In this document: positions 11,156 through 23,493 of the stretch, piece by piece
Layout of the letters: the number at the start of each line of letters is the position of its first letter
How positions within the stretch are numbered: the first letter of the stretch is position 1
NCBI RefSeq assembly: GCF_000204055.1
Contig: NW_006768768.1
Span: 477,513 to 541,512, forward strand
Source: Melampsora larici-populina 98AG31
Lineage: Eukaryota > Basidiomycota > Pucciniomycetes > Pucciniales > Melampsoraceae
DNA: 64,000 bases
Direction: 5' to 3'
The notes under the pieces: generated by a model
What the model was told of the DNA's origin: nothing
Database searches by the model: none
What the model saw: only the letters and a program-made list of their open reading frames with translations
Made by a program: the position numbers and the translations under genes

Positions 11156-13443
11156 CAGTGTTTTGCGTACATGCGCTTGCAATGGTTGAATCTCCGTTAG
11201 GAGTTTTTGCGCTGACTCTAGCCGTTGTATCTGTGATTGTGGTTGGAATGCTTGCGTCGCACTCGTCTTGTTGAAGGAAACGAGTTGAATACGCTGGATT
11301 GTGATGCTGATTTAATATACATAGGACAGAAAAGATGACATGGCAATGCCTCTCCGTTGGTTCCACCTGACGATGTAACAGGAATAATACGGGCGGCTGC
11401 GTGTACAATGGTATTGTTTGACATCTTTGAAAGTGATATGAGTGCTTAAGTCGGAGCTATTGTTTTATAGGACTAGGTCTTGACGGAGTAAAGAAATGAA
11501 GCAAATAAGGATGTGATGGTGATGAACAAAAAAACGAAAAGATTTTGAGGGAAGAAGGGATGGAATTGTAGACTACACCCTATTGACAATGATAGAATAC
11601 GACGAGTCTTGGCCTGGACTTCCAAATTATGAAGAGGATGTTTGAGCAAAGTTCGATTTAGTTTTTAGCACAATTTTCGATTATCAAGGAGCAGTGTTGA
11701 ATATATGGAATGTTTGTTGCAGATGAAGATTTTATCGATGTTAAAAGTAAGATGACAAAGGTAAAAGGTGGAGTAGATGATGGCACTCTGCTATCTGATC
11801 CGTGGCCTCTTTATCAACTCCAGCTTCCTTTAGCATTGTAACCAAGGAGTATGTCTCCATAATGAAAGCAAGACCCTGAGCTGGCTAGTCTTGGCTATGT
11901 TTCAACATTCTGAACCATTTCGTGAATTATCTCGAGGGCACCGGTGTCGAGTGGGTCACTTGAAACGCAAGAAAACCCCTGACTGAGATCACAATGCAGT
12001 TCCCACCGAGGCACATGCAGAATGCGCTACCCGTACGCGTGGATACCGCCCACCTCCGTCGTGCCTCCCGCGGAAGACTACAATTAACAAACGTGCCCTA
12101 AAGTTATCCTGAACACCTTTCTACCCCTTACTAAATTTAAAAGACCCTTCTCCAAGACGTAGATATCTGTAAGTCCAGCTTACCTTCCTTTCTGTTGTGT
12201 CAATCGTGCTTCTCAGTCACCCTCTCAGATAGCTTGGGGGGACCTCTGAAAATATCAATTACACTATGTTTGATGCCAAGTAACATGCCTCATTGACATT
12301 AGGTTTAGTTCACAGGCAATCTATCAGCCCCGCAGAACTCTGAGTAAACAAATCATTCGTTTCGTTATTCTAACTTTCAAGTGCCGACTTTCCGGCCAAT
12401 TTGCGTCACCACAAGAAGAGATATGTCCTCGAGATTTTTTCGGATGAGATCTTTATGTTTGAATCGATGTACATACATATGACAAAGTCCACCATCAATT
12501 CCAAGTGAGTGGGTTTTAGCCTGACCTTTGGCAAGGCAATTTGACCAAGCTTATGACGTATATAGCATCTTATTTCCCTTCCTTGCCCGATGAAGATGCA
12601 AACCTTGGCGGTGATAAACCAAATGTTATGACATCGACGCAATATGTACGCAATATGTACTCCTCTATGTATGTAGTTCAGACATAACTTCAGTGGATGC
12701 AATCTCGTTCGGAATATGGCCCTGTATGTACGTATAATCATGCCCACATGGCACATGATGCACTCGTAATTTTGTTATTCATCCCAGTAATATTTGATGA
12801 CCCTATAACACTTTATCTTCTTTCTACGAAGGATACGAAGCATCCCGGTTAGATATACTCGTTTTATTCAACATGAGCTTTTCTTTGTTGTACATCCCGG
12901 CTTAGATGTGTTATATGACATGCGGAATCAACTTACCGGATTTACCACTGAAAATCAAAGATGGCGGAGACCAGCACAGCAGTTAGTCGAGTGGATGTTT
13001 CTATACGATAAACTCTGAAGAAATGTTCATCCTGAACTACACGTTTAAAGCTAAAATGAAAGTGAACTTTATGTAGCAACAAAAGGTCAATGATCTCATG
13101 TAAATACACCAGAAACAGTCAATTGTACAGGGAAAGTAGAGGGCTTTCGGCTCGTCCGCAAGAGGGTCAAGAAACTTTGTAAGCCGATGGATTCTGGAAT
13201 GGACCAAGAGTTTCTTTTTGTCCCTCCGTCTTCAATATTTGAGCCAAGCAAAGTCACAACGACCAGCTCATAAAATTGCCCGTCGCATTACTACGAACCT
13301 ATCATCTCACTCTACTTCCAAATCTTTGAGCTTTCTGTTAATCCATTCTTGATTGAGGGACCGCTCTGGTGTTTCTTTATTCGTACCCTTGGTCTTTTGC
13401 TCGGATCTGCAGAATTCAATTTGTCGCAATCCTCGCTACAAAT
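11156..13443. other. No well-supported gene; one weak ORF
   Basis: About 2.3 kb upstream of the dehydrogenase gene. A weak minus-strand frame starts MSNNTIVHAAARII (11424) and runs to 11218; a second frame overlaps it. Neither resembles a family I recognise and the downstream frame runs into the 80-bp repeats, so I do not call a gene. The rest, including 11,950-12,100 with higher GC, contains nothing I can name. Confidence 0.3.
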
Positions 13444-14649
13444 ATGTCTTACCCTGAACATAGAGAAGAAAATGGGCTCTCAAATGGCAAGATTTCTAAC
13501 CCTTTACCTATTGGTGTAGCCGCTGCACGACAATTTTTCGAAAACGAAGATCTGGCGACTAAGACGATAAGTGATGAATTCAAGCTTCAAGGAAAGTGTG
13601 CTCTGGTGACGGGAGCAAATGGAGGGTTAGGTCTAGAAATGGCACTCGTTCTCGCAGAGCTAGGTGCGATCGTCTATGCCGTTGACTTGGCTGAATCTCC
13701 TAGCAAGGATTTTACTGCCTGCGCCAACTATGCAAGGAAAATGTTCTCGGGCTCAGTCGATCGTGATCGCATGTACTACAGAAGAGTAGATGTGACTGAT
13801 CAAACAGCCATGCGAGACCTCTGTAAATTAATTGTAGACGCTGAAGGCACTTTGGATGTGTGTGTCGCCGCTGCTGGTATATTACACGACGGTGGAAGTT
13901 GTTTAAATCTGTCTGTGTCCGATTTTCAGCGCGTGATGGACGTAAAGTCAGTTAAGAGATGGGTCATCCTATCATACATAGAATGCTAACGTTACCTGAG
14001 GGTATCCGATTTCAGTACCAACGGCGTGTTCATCACAGCGGCTGCAGCCGCTTCGGAAATGGTCAAGCGCGATATAGGGGGCTCGATCATCATGGTGGCT
14101 TCAATGTCTGGGTCCATAACAAACAAAGATCAGTAAGTACCAGATAGCTTCTTGTCATTCAATCCATCCGAGGTTTTTCTCATACTTTTGTCTCCTCCAA
14201 CAGTGCTTGGATAGCTTACAATACTTCCAAGTCAGCTGTACTACAAATGGCTCGTAGTATGGCATGCGAGCTTGGCTCGAGTCGAATTCGAGTCAACAGC
14301 TTATCTCCTGGTAAGCAGTAATCGTCTAATGCGTCGAATGTTGATGATTCATTCTGTTCTTGGGCTTCTCAGGTCATGTTCGTACTGCGATGACGCAGAA
14401 ATTCCTTGTGGAAAACCCATTTTTGGAGGAAAAATGGTCCAGCATGAATCCCCTAGGTCGGTTAGGGAAGGTGCATGAAGTGAGAGGTGTAACGGCTTGG
14501 TTGGCGAGTGACGCAAGCAGTTTTTGTACTGGTTCAGAGTACGTCAATTCGCTTTGAGGAGGAAGTTCGAGATCCCTGCTCTAATCAAGTGATTTGGACC
14601 ACTTTTCAAATGCAGCATCATTGTTTCTGGTGGTCATCATTCGTGGTAA
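13444..14649 (+). CDS. Short-chain dehydrogenase/reductase (SDR)
   Basis: A cytosolic-type NAD(P)-dependent oxidoreductase of the classical SDR family. Five exons (13444-13946, 14016-14132, 14204-14310, 14373-14538, 14616-14649) join in frame into about 308 residues; all introns are GT-AG and 60-80 bp long. Visible motifs are the nucleotide-binding TGANGGLG (near residue 57), the strand motif VCVAAAG, the catalytic serine region IIMVASMSG, the catalytic YNTSK (Y-x3-K) and the substrate-loop start SLSPGHVRT. The C-terminus ends VSGGHHSW. The start at 13444 is preferred over 13369 because the truncated paralogue at 23377 begins at the matching ATG. Closest known types are sorbose/polyol (arabinitol-type) SDRs of fungi; the substrate cannot be told from sequence alone. 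Confidence 0.88.
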
Positions 14650-15030
14650 AGTTTTTAGTTTCAACCCAGGGTTGCGAGTGTGATAAAAACCTACAACCGC
14701 ACAAAAACATATTATTTTGTTATCTGTGTACGGCGCTATCACATACACAGCGCACAAAAGCGCTTGATCATTATGTTATGAAAGTCATGTCGAGCTCCTC
14801 CAAATATCACGAGTTCAAATCTTGAATTACCACGTTGTAAATTTCCATATTAGTCATCTCTACTCGGAGGAAACAAGTCAAAGCTCTGCATTTGTATTAG
14901 TTTTTTTTCAGTTCTTCAATCCAACGAAGAAAAATATCCTCGACAAGTAAAAAAATCAAAGTCATCACTACGACAATGACCTCTATTAGCACTACGAGAC
15001 AGTATCATCCTCCCCAAACATCCCATATAT
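14650..15030. other. Gap between convergent genes
   Basis: About 380 bp between the 3' ends of the dehydrogenase and the oxidase genes. No repeat or gene seen; it should contain both transcript ends. Confidence 0.5.
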
Positions 15031-17332
15031 TTATTGACCTTGCAAACGGAAATCATCTCCTTTGATGGTTTGAGGATTTGAGAATATGTTTGCAGGATCA
15101 TACAAATTCTTGATTTCAGATAACTTGAGATAACTATCCCAGAAATTCAAGATTGAGTTTTGAATGAGTTCATTGTGGATGACTTTGAAATTCATCATAA
15201 GAGGTTCCTTACTTTGTTTTGTAGTAGAATTTTTTCCATTGGTCATCTGGTAATCTAGAATCTATATAATTAGAATATCCCCTATGCAAAAAAGTGATTG
15301 GTTTGATTATAGTCAGGCATCTGTAAAAAACTTGTTCGTATCCCCAAGACTTTTGGTTTCTTGAAAACATACCCATATTCCCCATCAGGAGGATTATTTT
15401 CAACGATTGTCTTCACCATTTGATCTAAGCTTTCAAAAGCTTCCTCAGTAAAGGGCTGCTCTGGATTAGTAGCATAAGTGTAAAACTGATACCCCAAGCA
15501 AATTGTAAGTCGAGTATTCAATTCGAGTTTTTAAATTGGAATGAGAATAGGTCATTAACTTGTATGGTCCATAAGATATCACGTTGAGCAAAGGATGTTT
15601 GATTCATGGGTATTGAAGTGACTGCCGAGTTTCTTCCACCATAAAGCTCGAATTGTACAAACCATCCCTGATGATGAGAAAGGTCAAAAGCGTTGAAACC
15701 AATAAGCATTCAAATATATAGAGAAGAAGTTGACAAGTCGTACTGTTTTAATCTGTGGACCTTGAGTCACAAGATACTTTGAAAAAGCTTGAATGGAAGT
15801 TGTTGTCATTGGCATCGATTTGGGAGTTGTAAGACTCTTGACATAAAACTTCTTCCCATCCTCTTGTATCTCTTTCTCTATGAAAGAATATAAAGTCAAC
15901 ATCGTACCAAATTATGTTACATGTGGTTCAAGATTTATCCTTAGATGTCAACAGTTTTTTTCAGTAAATCTACTCACCTGACATCAACAGAGACTTTGAA
16001 CCAGTTCTTTGAGCTAAATCTGTCAAACTCGCAATCCAATCACCAGTTTTCTCGGTTTTATCAGGAGGATACGGCTGTAGAACAAAAGAAATAAATGTCA
16101 AACTATCAATAACTCTTCTCATCTTCAGAAGAGCAAATACAACTTTACAATGACTGACCATCACATCAAAAAATGGTTTCATCACCTCCGAAAGTTTTGA
16201 AACTTCATCATACCAAGCACCTTCAATAACAAAAGATAAATCGTTATCCTTTTTACCCTTACCAATATTTGCATAAAATCCAATTTGATTTGGAATCTTT
16301 TCATTATTAGAAAATCTTTGAAAATTGATCAATGCATTTGAAAAATCCTCTTGATTCAAATTCCATTCATATCTAAAATTTGTGACTTGATTCGGTGCTT
16401 TATGTGTTTGGAATTTTATTGAAGTAATTATTCCAAATGACGATCCTGCTCCTCTTAAGGCCTATTTATATGTAAAGATACGATTCATTACATCATATAA
16501 TTTGATGATCAATGTGAACGGTGCTTACCCAGAATAGGTCGGGGTTTTGCTTCTCTGAAGTTTCAAGGATTGTACCATTAGATAAAACAACTTCATGACC
16601 TATGATGTTATCTAATGTCAAGCCCCACATACGGCTACTATATCCGAACCTGATATGGACGTAGACAAAATGTTTAAAAGAAAAACACCTAAATTTAAAT
16701 ATAAATTTTCACGCTTTCTACGTTGATCACTGACCCTCCAAATGATGCGGTTCCTCCAATGCCCACACCAGGACATGTTGCATGAGGTAAGGCTCGTTTG
16801 CCTTTATCGTAGAGTTCAACAGCCATCTCGCCCACTCGATTTCCAGTACCTATATTAGCTATTCCACTCGAAGCTTCAAGTTCCATCGTCTTCAGTCGCA
16901 CAAGATCTATAACTAATGCTCCGTCTCTCCCACAAAAAGCATAAGCTGTATAAGAATGTCCTCCAGAGCGCGCACAAACTACAACATCATATCAGATTCT
17001 CAGTCGACGATGATCATATATGTAGAAAAGTTGAGTGAATTGGAGTTGAACTTACTAGGAAGTTTCTCAGCAACTGAGATTTGAACTGCATTTGATACAT
17101 CTTCTTTATTACGAGGTAAGATAATGGCAGCAGGAGTATAAGTAAACCGTTTATTATAAGCTTTTGCAAGTACTTCAAACTTGGGATCATCCGGAAAAAC
17201 AGCTTCTATTTTTAATTCTGAAAACTTTGAACGAAGAGATTCTGCATCAGATTGAACTAAGGATGGCCACAATGCACCAAAGACAATAAAAGCTGAATAA
17301 AATTTGAGGTTTGATATCATTTTGCCTTTCAA
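15031..17332 (-). CDS. Secreted FAD-linked oxidase, berberine-bridge/GOOX type
   Basis: An oxidase of the PCMH-FAD (BBE-like, glucooligosaccharide-oxidase) family that transfers electrons from a substrate, usually a sugar or alcohol, to oxygen. The N-terminus has a hydrophobic signal sequence (FYSAFIVFGALWPSLVQS). The FAD domain has LPRNKEDV, then GGHSYTAYAFCG with the histidine used for covalent flavin attachment, and CPGVGIGGTASFGG with the cysteine used for the second covalent link, so this is probably a bicovalent flavoenzyme. GYSSRMWGL and LRGAGSSFG follow. The C-terminal BBE segment has LSEIKNLYDPANIF before the stop at 15031. About eight short GT-AG introns join in frame where checked (for example after LAEKLP-type exon 1 at 17056). 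The ATG at 17332 is followed by an alternative at 17320. No break was found; substrate unknown. Confidence 0.85.
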
Positions 17333-18159
17333 AGATTCGAATAGTGGATTAATTAGATCACGTACAATGTGAACGTGGATGTGATCAAATGTAGAGGAGA
17401 GGTGAAGGTTTTAATCCATACACAACTTTCACTTCCTCTAGACTTTCTTTGTTGCTGAGTTTGATTAATCACCCGAGCATTTCATTTTCCCTCGGCATCC
17501 GAAGTGAACCAATAAAGGTAAAGGTGTTGAGCGGATCAAGACGATTCAACATACATATTGATATGTAGTAGCTACGTTTTTTCAGTCAACAGTCATAACG
17601 GGCAAGGACTTCATATGTAGGATCAAGTTTAATTCATGTAGGTCGAGTGGTTCGGGAGATGCAAGTGATTGTGGGAATTGCAACCGGTGTGGAATGGTGG
17701 TGTGGCGACGAGGGGATTTTTGTAAACTCTTCTTCGTTAATCAATCGAAAATTCAGGCTTTCAAATGCGTCCGATCATCCTTTCGCGCTGGCAAGAATGA
17801 GACGCTGATGCAAATCGAAGGTCCTAGGTACAAATCACCTTTGTGCATCGTTGATAGAGATGCGGACCGCATTTCTTTGTCTCTGTCTAGTTGCTATTCT
17901 TCTGTTTTTCTAGGGGAACGCTGGAGCTGCATCGTACACTCATGTCAAAAACATTGCCCCCGATGAGGTGATACGATGAGGTGATACGATGACTAGAGGC
18001 CAGAGCTGTCATCGACAACTTCCTGCATCGATACTCTTGAACAACCCCCAAGGGAATATTCGTACTCCAGTGCTTGACAACTCCACGGATCAGAGCAAGA
18101 TACTAATCGGAAGACAAAATGAAACATGCTGAAAGGATCACGGTTTATCAATTAAGTTA
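17333..18159. other. Upstream region, no gene recognised
   Basis: Upstream of the oxidase gene. A 90-codon plus-strand frame (17694-17966) is not protein-like and has no homologue I know. Otherwise nothing is seen. Confidence 0.4.
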
Positions 18160-18335
18160 CAGTCGAACCCGCGCAATCACATAATTTGGGTGGAAGACTT
18201 TTCCTATGCATTTTGACGGGTTATGCAATCCCGTTGTCAAATTTGGCAGTAAAAAGCATCAAGATTGAGGAATTTTTCTATGCATTATCACGGGTTATGC
18301 AGCTGCGCGGGTATGCAATTGCGCGGGTTCGACTG
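18160..18335. mobile_element. pogo/Fot1-like MITE, TA-flanked
   Basis: 176 bp with inverted ends CAGTCGAACCCGCGCAAT, flanked by TA at 18158-18159 and 18336-18337. The interior repeats CTATGCATT and GGGTTATGCA motifs in direct order. TA duplication and CAGTCGAACC-type ends fit pogo-related Tc1/mariner elements. No coding capacity. Confidence 0.75.
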
Positions 18336-18647
18336 TACTTCAACAGTGTGATCTTCCACAACACTGATAAATTCGCTCATTTTGGAAACAAACAAGACTT
18401 TTTGTTTAGATCGTTTCTTATTCTAACTTCAGTACATACAACTCGTCCGTCCATGTAAATCTCATATCAAAATCTTCTTTTTGTACCTTTAGAGCCATTA
18501 AACAATATCTATAATGAAATCATGGAAATGAAAGACCTACTTTTTCAAAACAAACCCGAGTTACCTTTCCCCGTTGATATCCTAATGTGCGATACAAGTA
18601 TTCGAAATAGACGTATTATCATGTTGATGACATTGGTAACGTTTTTA

Positions 18648-21600
18648 TCAATATCTCGCTTTTTTTCCATTCCAACTTGCGTCACTAGAAAATCGTTGGT
18701 GAGGTCTAGAGATGCGCTCAGAGATATGTTTAGGTCCTGTCGGAGGACTCGCCACTCCGTTTCGTAGGACAGCACCTTGTCCGAGCCGTTCATTGAGCTT
18801 TGAAGTCAACATGCAAGTATTCATCAGTCTCTTGTTCTACTACTATTTTGCAATCTTGGAGGAGCTTACTGAAACACCTCGTCCCGCAACAGGAGCTGGT
18901 TTCACGCGAGCAGCCAAACTATTATGATTATTGTTCTTGGCAACAGGGCCTGTCGGTATGACCGGTGACCTTGGATTCAAAGAGTTCATATCTTGTATTC
19001 GGTCGCGCAATGAGCCTTGTGCCGCTGTGGTCTGAGGTTCATCAAAGATAGCCATGAACGGCTAAGATATATAATAAGTATCAGATCTCATCACGATCGG
19101 CTTATTGCTCCCGTCGCCAGGGCGATCTCAACCACAAATAGAGGAGCAAAAGCAACGTCAACTTACGCGCATCTGTTCATCAACTGTCCTTGAAGGTTCT
19201 GATACTCTTGAGGCTCGCCCTCGAAGACTGATTGACCTTTCTTCGTCGGGCACGCTAGGCTTGTTCAGAGATTTAGAAACGAGATTGGTGGCTCCGTTTT
19301 TGCCTTCCGGACCAATAGGATGGATACGACCGAGGATTTCAGGAGATTTCGGTCCTGGAGGGGACCCGGATGCTTGTTTGGTTTGTGGGCGACTAGCTTC
19401 TCGATTTTCAGATGCTCTGCGATCAACAGGTTTTACCGTCACGGAATTTTCGGCTGCAATCGCCTCACTGGCATTTGTCTTCTTTCTTTTCGAAGCTGAT
19501 GGTTGAGCTGGAAGAGCCGCGTCGACAACTACTGGTCCGAGTCGAGATGCTAGCGATGTTGACGACTTGTTTACCGTGGGCGTTGGAGGCTCCGAGTGAT
19601 GAATATCTGAGTTCACGATGGGCAAGGACGCTTCGTCAGGCGTAGGTGAAGCACTGGCCCCCCTCTTTCTGTTCCTCGGTACCTCTGAGCCCGCAGAAGG
19701 ACCTATCGCAGAAACTGGCTGTGCTAGTCCACTGGAGATCGCCCTCTTGGTGGACCGCTGATTCACCTCTGGGTCATTGGCTTCAACCCTGGAGGGAACC
19801 CCACGATCGGGGCCGTTGGCAGGTCCCTTGGGCGGCGACTGTCCCTCTTTCAGATTCCTTTCCCCGCGATGAGGTATTTCTTCAGTTTCCAAACGGGCAA
19901 TACGCTCCGCGCGTTCCATACGCTCCAAACGCTCCAAACGCTCTGCACGCTCGAGGCGCTCCGCACGCTCGAGGCGCTCCGCACGCTCGATGCGCTCCGC
20001 CCGCTCTAAACGGTCACCTCGCTCCAATCGATCATCTGGATATCGTGCCGGATACACGTTACGGTCGCGGGGATTACGATCGTGGGGATAGCGGGCTGAG
20101 TAGGCATCGCCTGGTGGCGGTTCCACCCGCTCATCAGCATGCCGATGACTTACATATGTCGCGTCTCTAGTAGCCGCGCCGCGGGGAGATACACTTCGAG
20201 ACGAGCGACGACGATGATAAGAGTCTCTTTGATAGTCACGCGGATCTGGGTGGATATCATGGTAGCGAGATGGCGGTGGCGGCGAATGATAATTACGGCT
20301 TGGCCTGACTACTTCCACAGCGTTATGGGACGGGATCCTGTGAGACGCTGATACAACACACCGCATGAAACACATCAGTAACGCGGTGATGAGATGATGG
20401 CTGACGGATGCGAAAATGTATGAATTTGGTCTGATACCTGGTTCACGAGGAGGATGGGGAGGGCCTCGAGATTCGTGATACCTCGGCGAAGCAGTATCCT
20501 CGGCTCTTATAGGCGCCGAGCGAGGAGGCTCATACCTCGCGCTACCATATTGCCACGTTGGCTCAGGATGAGCTGAACGCGAAGCCATACGGTTCTCAAC
20601 ATACGCTCGGGGACCGACAGGTACAGCATCTTTTGTAGATACATACGGAGCTGAGGATAGTCGACCGGGTTGCAAGATGATTTCAGTTCACTTCAATGGT
20701 TGAATGGGCCCATCTTTTTGCGTCTTTTGCCCCTAGCTGTACCCTGCCTACCGAAGAGTAAGACAACTGACCCTCTCTGTACTTGCGATCACGAGAATCC
20801 TCATAAGTTGGGGACGCTGCTCTCCGAGGAGGCGGTGTCAAAGATCTCGTTCGGCTTGATCTGGGTCGGACTGGTTCGCGAGACCGGTAAGGATCTTCAG
20901 GTGGATAGCGCGACGCCGAGATCCGCCGAGATCCGTCCACGATACGATCTTCTTGGTGCGGCGGAGGCTCGCGATCTGGTAGGTTACAGGACATACAAGG
21001 ATATCCCACAAAAGCATATGATAAGCTGATCATTCATGGGCTGAGATATGTTGTGATTGTTATTTAGCTAGTGAAGAAGAGGTGTATTTTGAACCGGGTT
21101 GACATTCACTGAAGTGAGGTGATATGAGCATGGCGAGAGCAATGGGTATTTAGAATGAGAAGTTCGGGTCAAAGAGCCCCTCGGGCGGGTTGTGACAGAT
21201 GTTGATTGAGGCAAGGTTTTCAATTGCGCCTGCAGCGTGAAGAGACCCAGCTCGAGCCACCACTCAACCTTAATAAACTAGTGTGAACAAATGATTCATG
21301 TCTTCTTTTTCTCGCAGCCGTTCAAGAGACGAGGGAAGGCGATTGCTGACGGCGGAAAGCATTGAAACATGATAAGCAAAACATGATTACTGTAGCTTAC
21401 GGAAGGAGCCAGACGCAGAGTTTTTGACATCGTCAAAGGCACGATCGCGCGGGCGGTACGACATACTATCGCCTTCGGGCCGACGGTCGGGTTTGATGAT
21501 CTCGCGTTCCTTATCGGCGTAGTCATCATTCATGCGTCGCGACGTATCCGTTCTCATCACTTTGATATCAGCATCAGCAGTCGAAGTTCGTCGTTCATTC

Positions 21601-22899
21601 TCTTGAAGATATCGCACATCGTCTGGCGCAGTAGGCCTTACATACTCAGCCCGTCGAGCGGAACTCTTTGAAGGTGCTGAAACTTCGGCAGTACGCAAGT
21701 CAGACTTGTCAACCTTGGGGGATGTTCTCGATTGCGCCATCATAGCAGCATCCACATTAGGCGATTGATTTGATTTGTGTTGTGCGTTTTGTGCAAAATC
21801 AACGGCGATCAAGTTACTGTGTTTGGGATTACGGCGCTCGACAGTATTCGATGTAGTGCGTTTATCACCGTTAAGGTTTTGCTGACGGTCCGCCGCGGGC
21901 ATCGTTGGCAATTCTGTAGTGGCTGGCTGAGAAATGTGAGAACATATCAGCCATGGACGCAATGGACTAAAGATCGAGTCGGACCTACCCTTGTGGGCGG
22001 AGGAACACCAGAAGCAGCCTCGGTTGGTAGAGTCCACTGGCTTGTACGAGTGATTGCATTGACGTAATAGACTTTACCTTGCTTGGAGAGACGGGACATC
22101 CAGCCATTAGGCAAGGCGGGAGTCGATTGATCGGCTTCAGCCACACCTTTTTCACGATTCACAGCATCTTGATTAGAGGTCGAGGCTTCAAAAGAGTTAC
22201 TTGGGGGATTGCGAGACGATGTTGGATCGGGTTGGCGTTGAGAGAGCGACCGATTGGAAGAGCTTGTAAGGGAGCGGCGAGACTCGATTTTTGAGGAGGC
22301 GTGGGCCTGAGCCGCATCTGCATAGCGGGCAGCCGAGGCCATTGCTTGAGGGCGATCAGGAGGCATGTAAGATGCTCTTTCACCTGGCGGAGGATTTTGG
22401 GTTGAAGCACTCGCTCCAGTGATGGGTTTTGATGTAGAAGCCGACAGAGTAGAAGGCTTTGAAGTTTCATGTCGTCTCTCCGATTGATGTTGTGGAGCTT
22501 TACTATGTGACCGTTGGGCGTGAAGTGGAGACCTATTTGAACGGCCGGAGCGTGTACTATAGAGTTTTGAGAAATTTGTAAGGATATGAGGAACTGTTGA
22601 ACATGAACACAGATGACAAATATTTGAGGGATCACGAACTTGTTATGGTTTCCAGAGGCAGGATGCAAATTAGCCGGAAGTGGATCCCCATTGTGATCGG
22701 AGCCGCCAAGTGAGATTACATCGAGACCATCTTCTGAATGAACCAAATGACGCGTTGGTAGATGTTTACCACAAGTGTTGAGATGTGGAAAAAACGGAAA
22801 CGAAGGAATGTTTAAGCTAGAGGAAAACAAATTTAGAGGAGTTAGTAGAGTGGGACTGACCGTCTTCTTCACCAAAATCAAGTACATCCTCCGGGTCCA
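18648..22899 (-). CDS. WW-domain protein with long charged Arg/Glu/Ser-rich tail
   Basis: A large multi-exon gene. It starts at 22899 (MDPEDVLDFGEED), continues with an acidic exon DGLDVISLGGSDHNG, then a Ser/Arg-rich exon leading to one WW domain: LPNGWMSRLSKQGKVYYVN, followed by TSQWTLP (about 22110-22000), with both signature tryptophans present. Later exons are Arg/Ser/Pro/Asp-rich with RSRTRSLTPPPRR-type stretches and a tract of LERAER repeats near 20030-19900. The last introns include 18869-18798, after which LNERLGQGAVLRNG leads to a TGA at 18648. WW domains bind proline-rich partners, and Arg-Ser/Arg-Asp tails are common in nuclear RNA-processing proteins, so a role in mRNA processing is an inference. 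I do not recognise a named orthologue. The alternative without the last intron stops at 18843. Confidence 0.75.
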
Positions 22900-23376
22900 T
22901 GCTGTTTGAAGGATCGATCGAAGGATAGTTGAATAAAGATAAACCAAAATGAGAAGGAAAAGCAGATGTATAGAAGAATATCAATTGAAGATCGAAATCG
23001 AAATCAACTCAAAGTCTAAAAACCTTCAAGGACTCAAGTTAACCAAACAAATACAACGCAGTAAACAGTCAATTGATGGAAAATGGCTCAAAACCATTAA
23101 AAATTAATGGTTTTACTTATACACTTAGACTTAACCAAGTCAGCAGCATCATAAGTCTGATTCATAACTCATCAGAACACATTTCACCCATGTGATTTCT
23201 GCTAGAGAATAGATGACAGATTCAGAACTCATCCTCACAAGGTGCAGGTTCTCTTCGAATCAAACACCCGCTCTAGTGTGTTCTATCCAAGGGAAACCAA
23301 GCTTTAAAGGCACCATTTAGTAATCTCCTATTTTACCCTTAATCTTTGTCTCCAATCTACAGAATCCGCTACAAAG
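22900..23376. other. Intergenic, no gene
   Basis: The 5' flank of the WW-domain gene. No recognisable coding sequence or repeat before the truncated dehydrogenase copy. Confidence 0.4.
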
Positions 23377-23493
23377 ATGTCTTCGATACGCCCTGAACAA
23401 AGACAGGAAAATGGGCTGTCAAATGGCAGAATTCCTAGCACCTTACCTATCGGAGTAGCAGCCGCACAACAACTTTTCAAAAACCACAATTGA
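23377..23493 (+). pseudogene. Truncated copy of the SDR 5' exon
   Basis: Thirty-eight codons (start MSSIRPEQRQENGLSNG, then LPIGVAAAQQLFKN) that match the first residues of the dehydrogenase at 13444, followed at once by TGA (23491-23493). The 5' flank also resembles that of the full gene (GCTACAAA just before the ATG). The match ends soon after and no nucleotide-binding motif follows, so this is a 5' fragment of a duplicated gene. Confidence 0.8.

Noticed and set aside
12406..12756. 116-codon minus-strand ORF
   Set aside because: No recognisable motif, no homologue known to me, and composition like the surrounding non-coding DNA.
18318..18336. GGTTCGACT resembling a tRNA B-box
   Set aside because: It is the terminal inverted repeat of the 176-bp MITE; no A-box or cloverleaf surrounds it.
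19105..20351. Long plus-strand ORFs opposite the WW-domain gene
   Set aside because: They are shadows of GC-richer coding sequence on the minus strand with no protein-like features.
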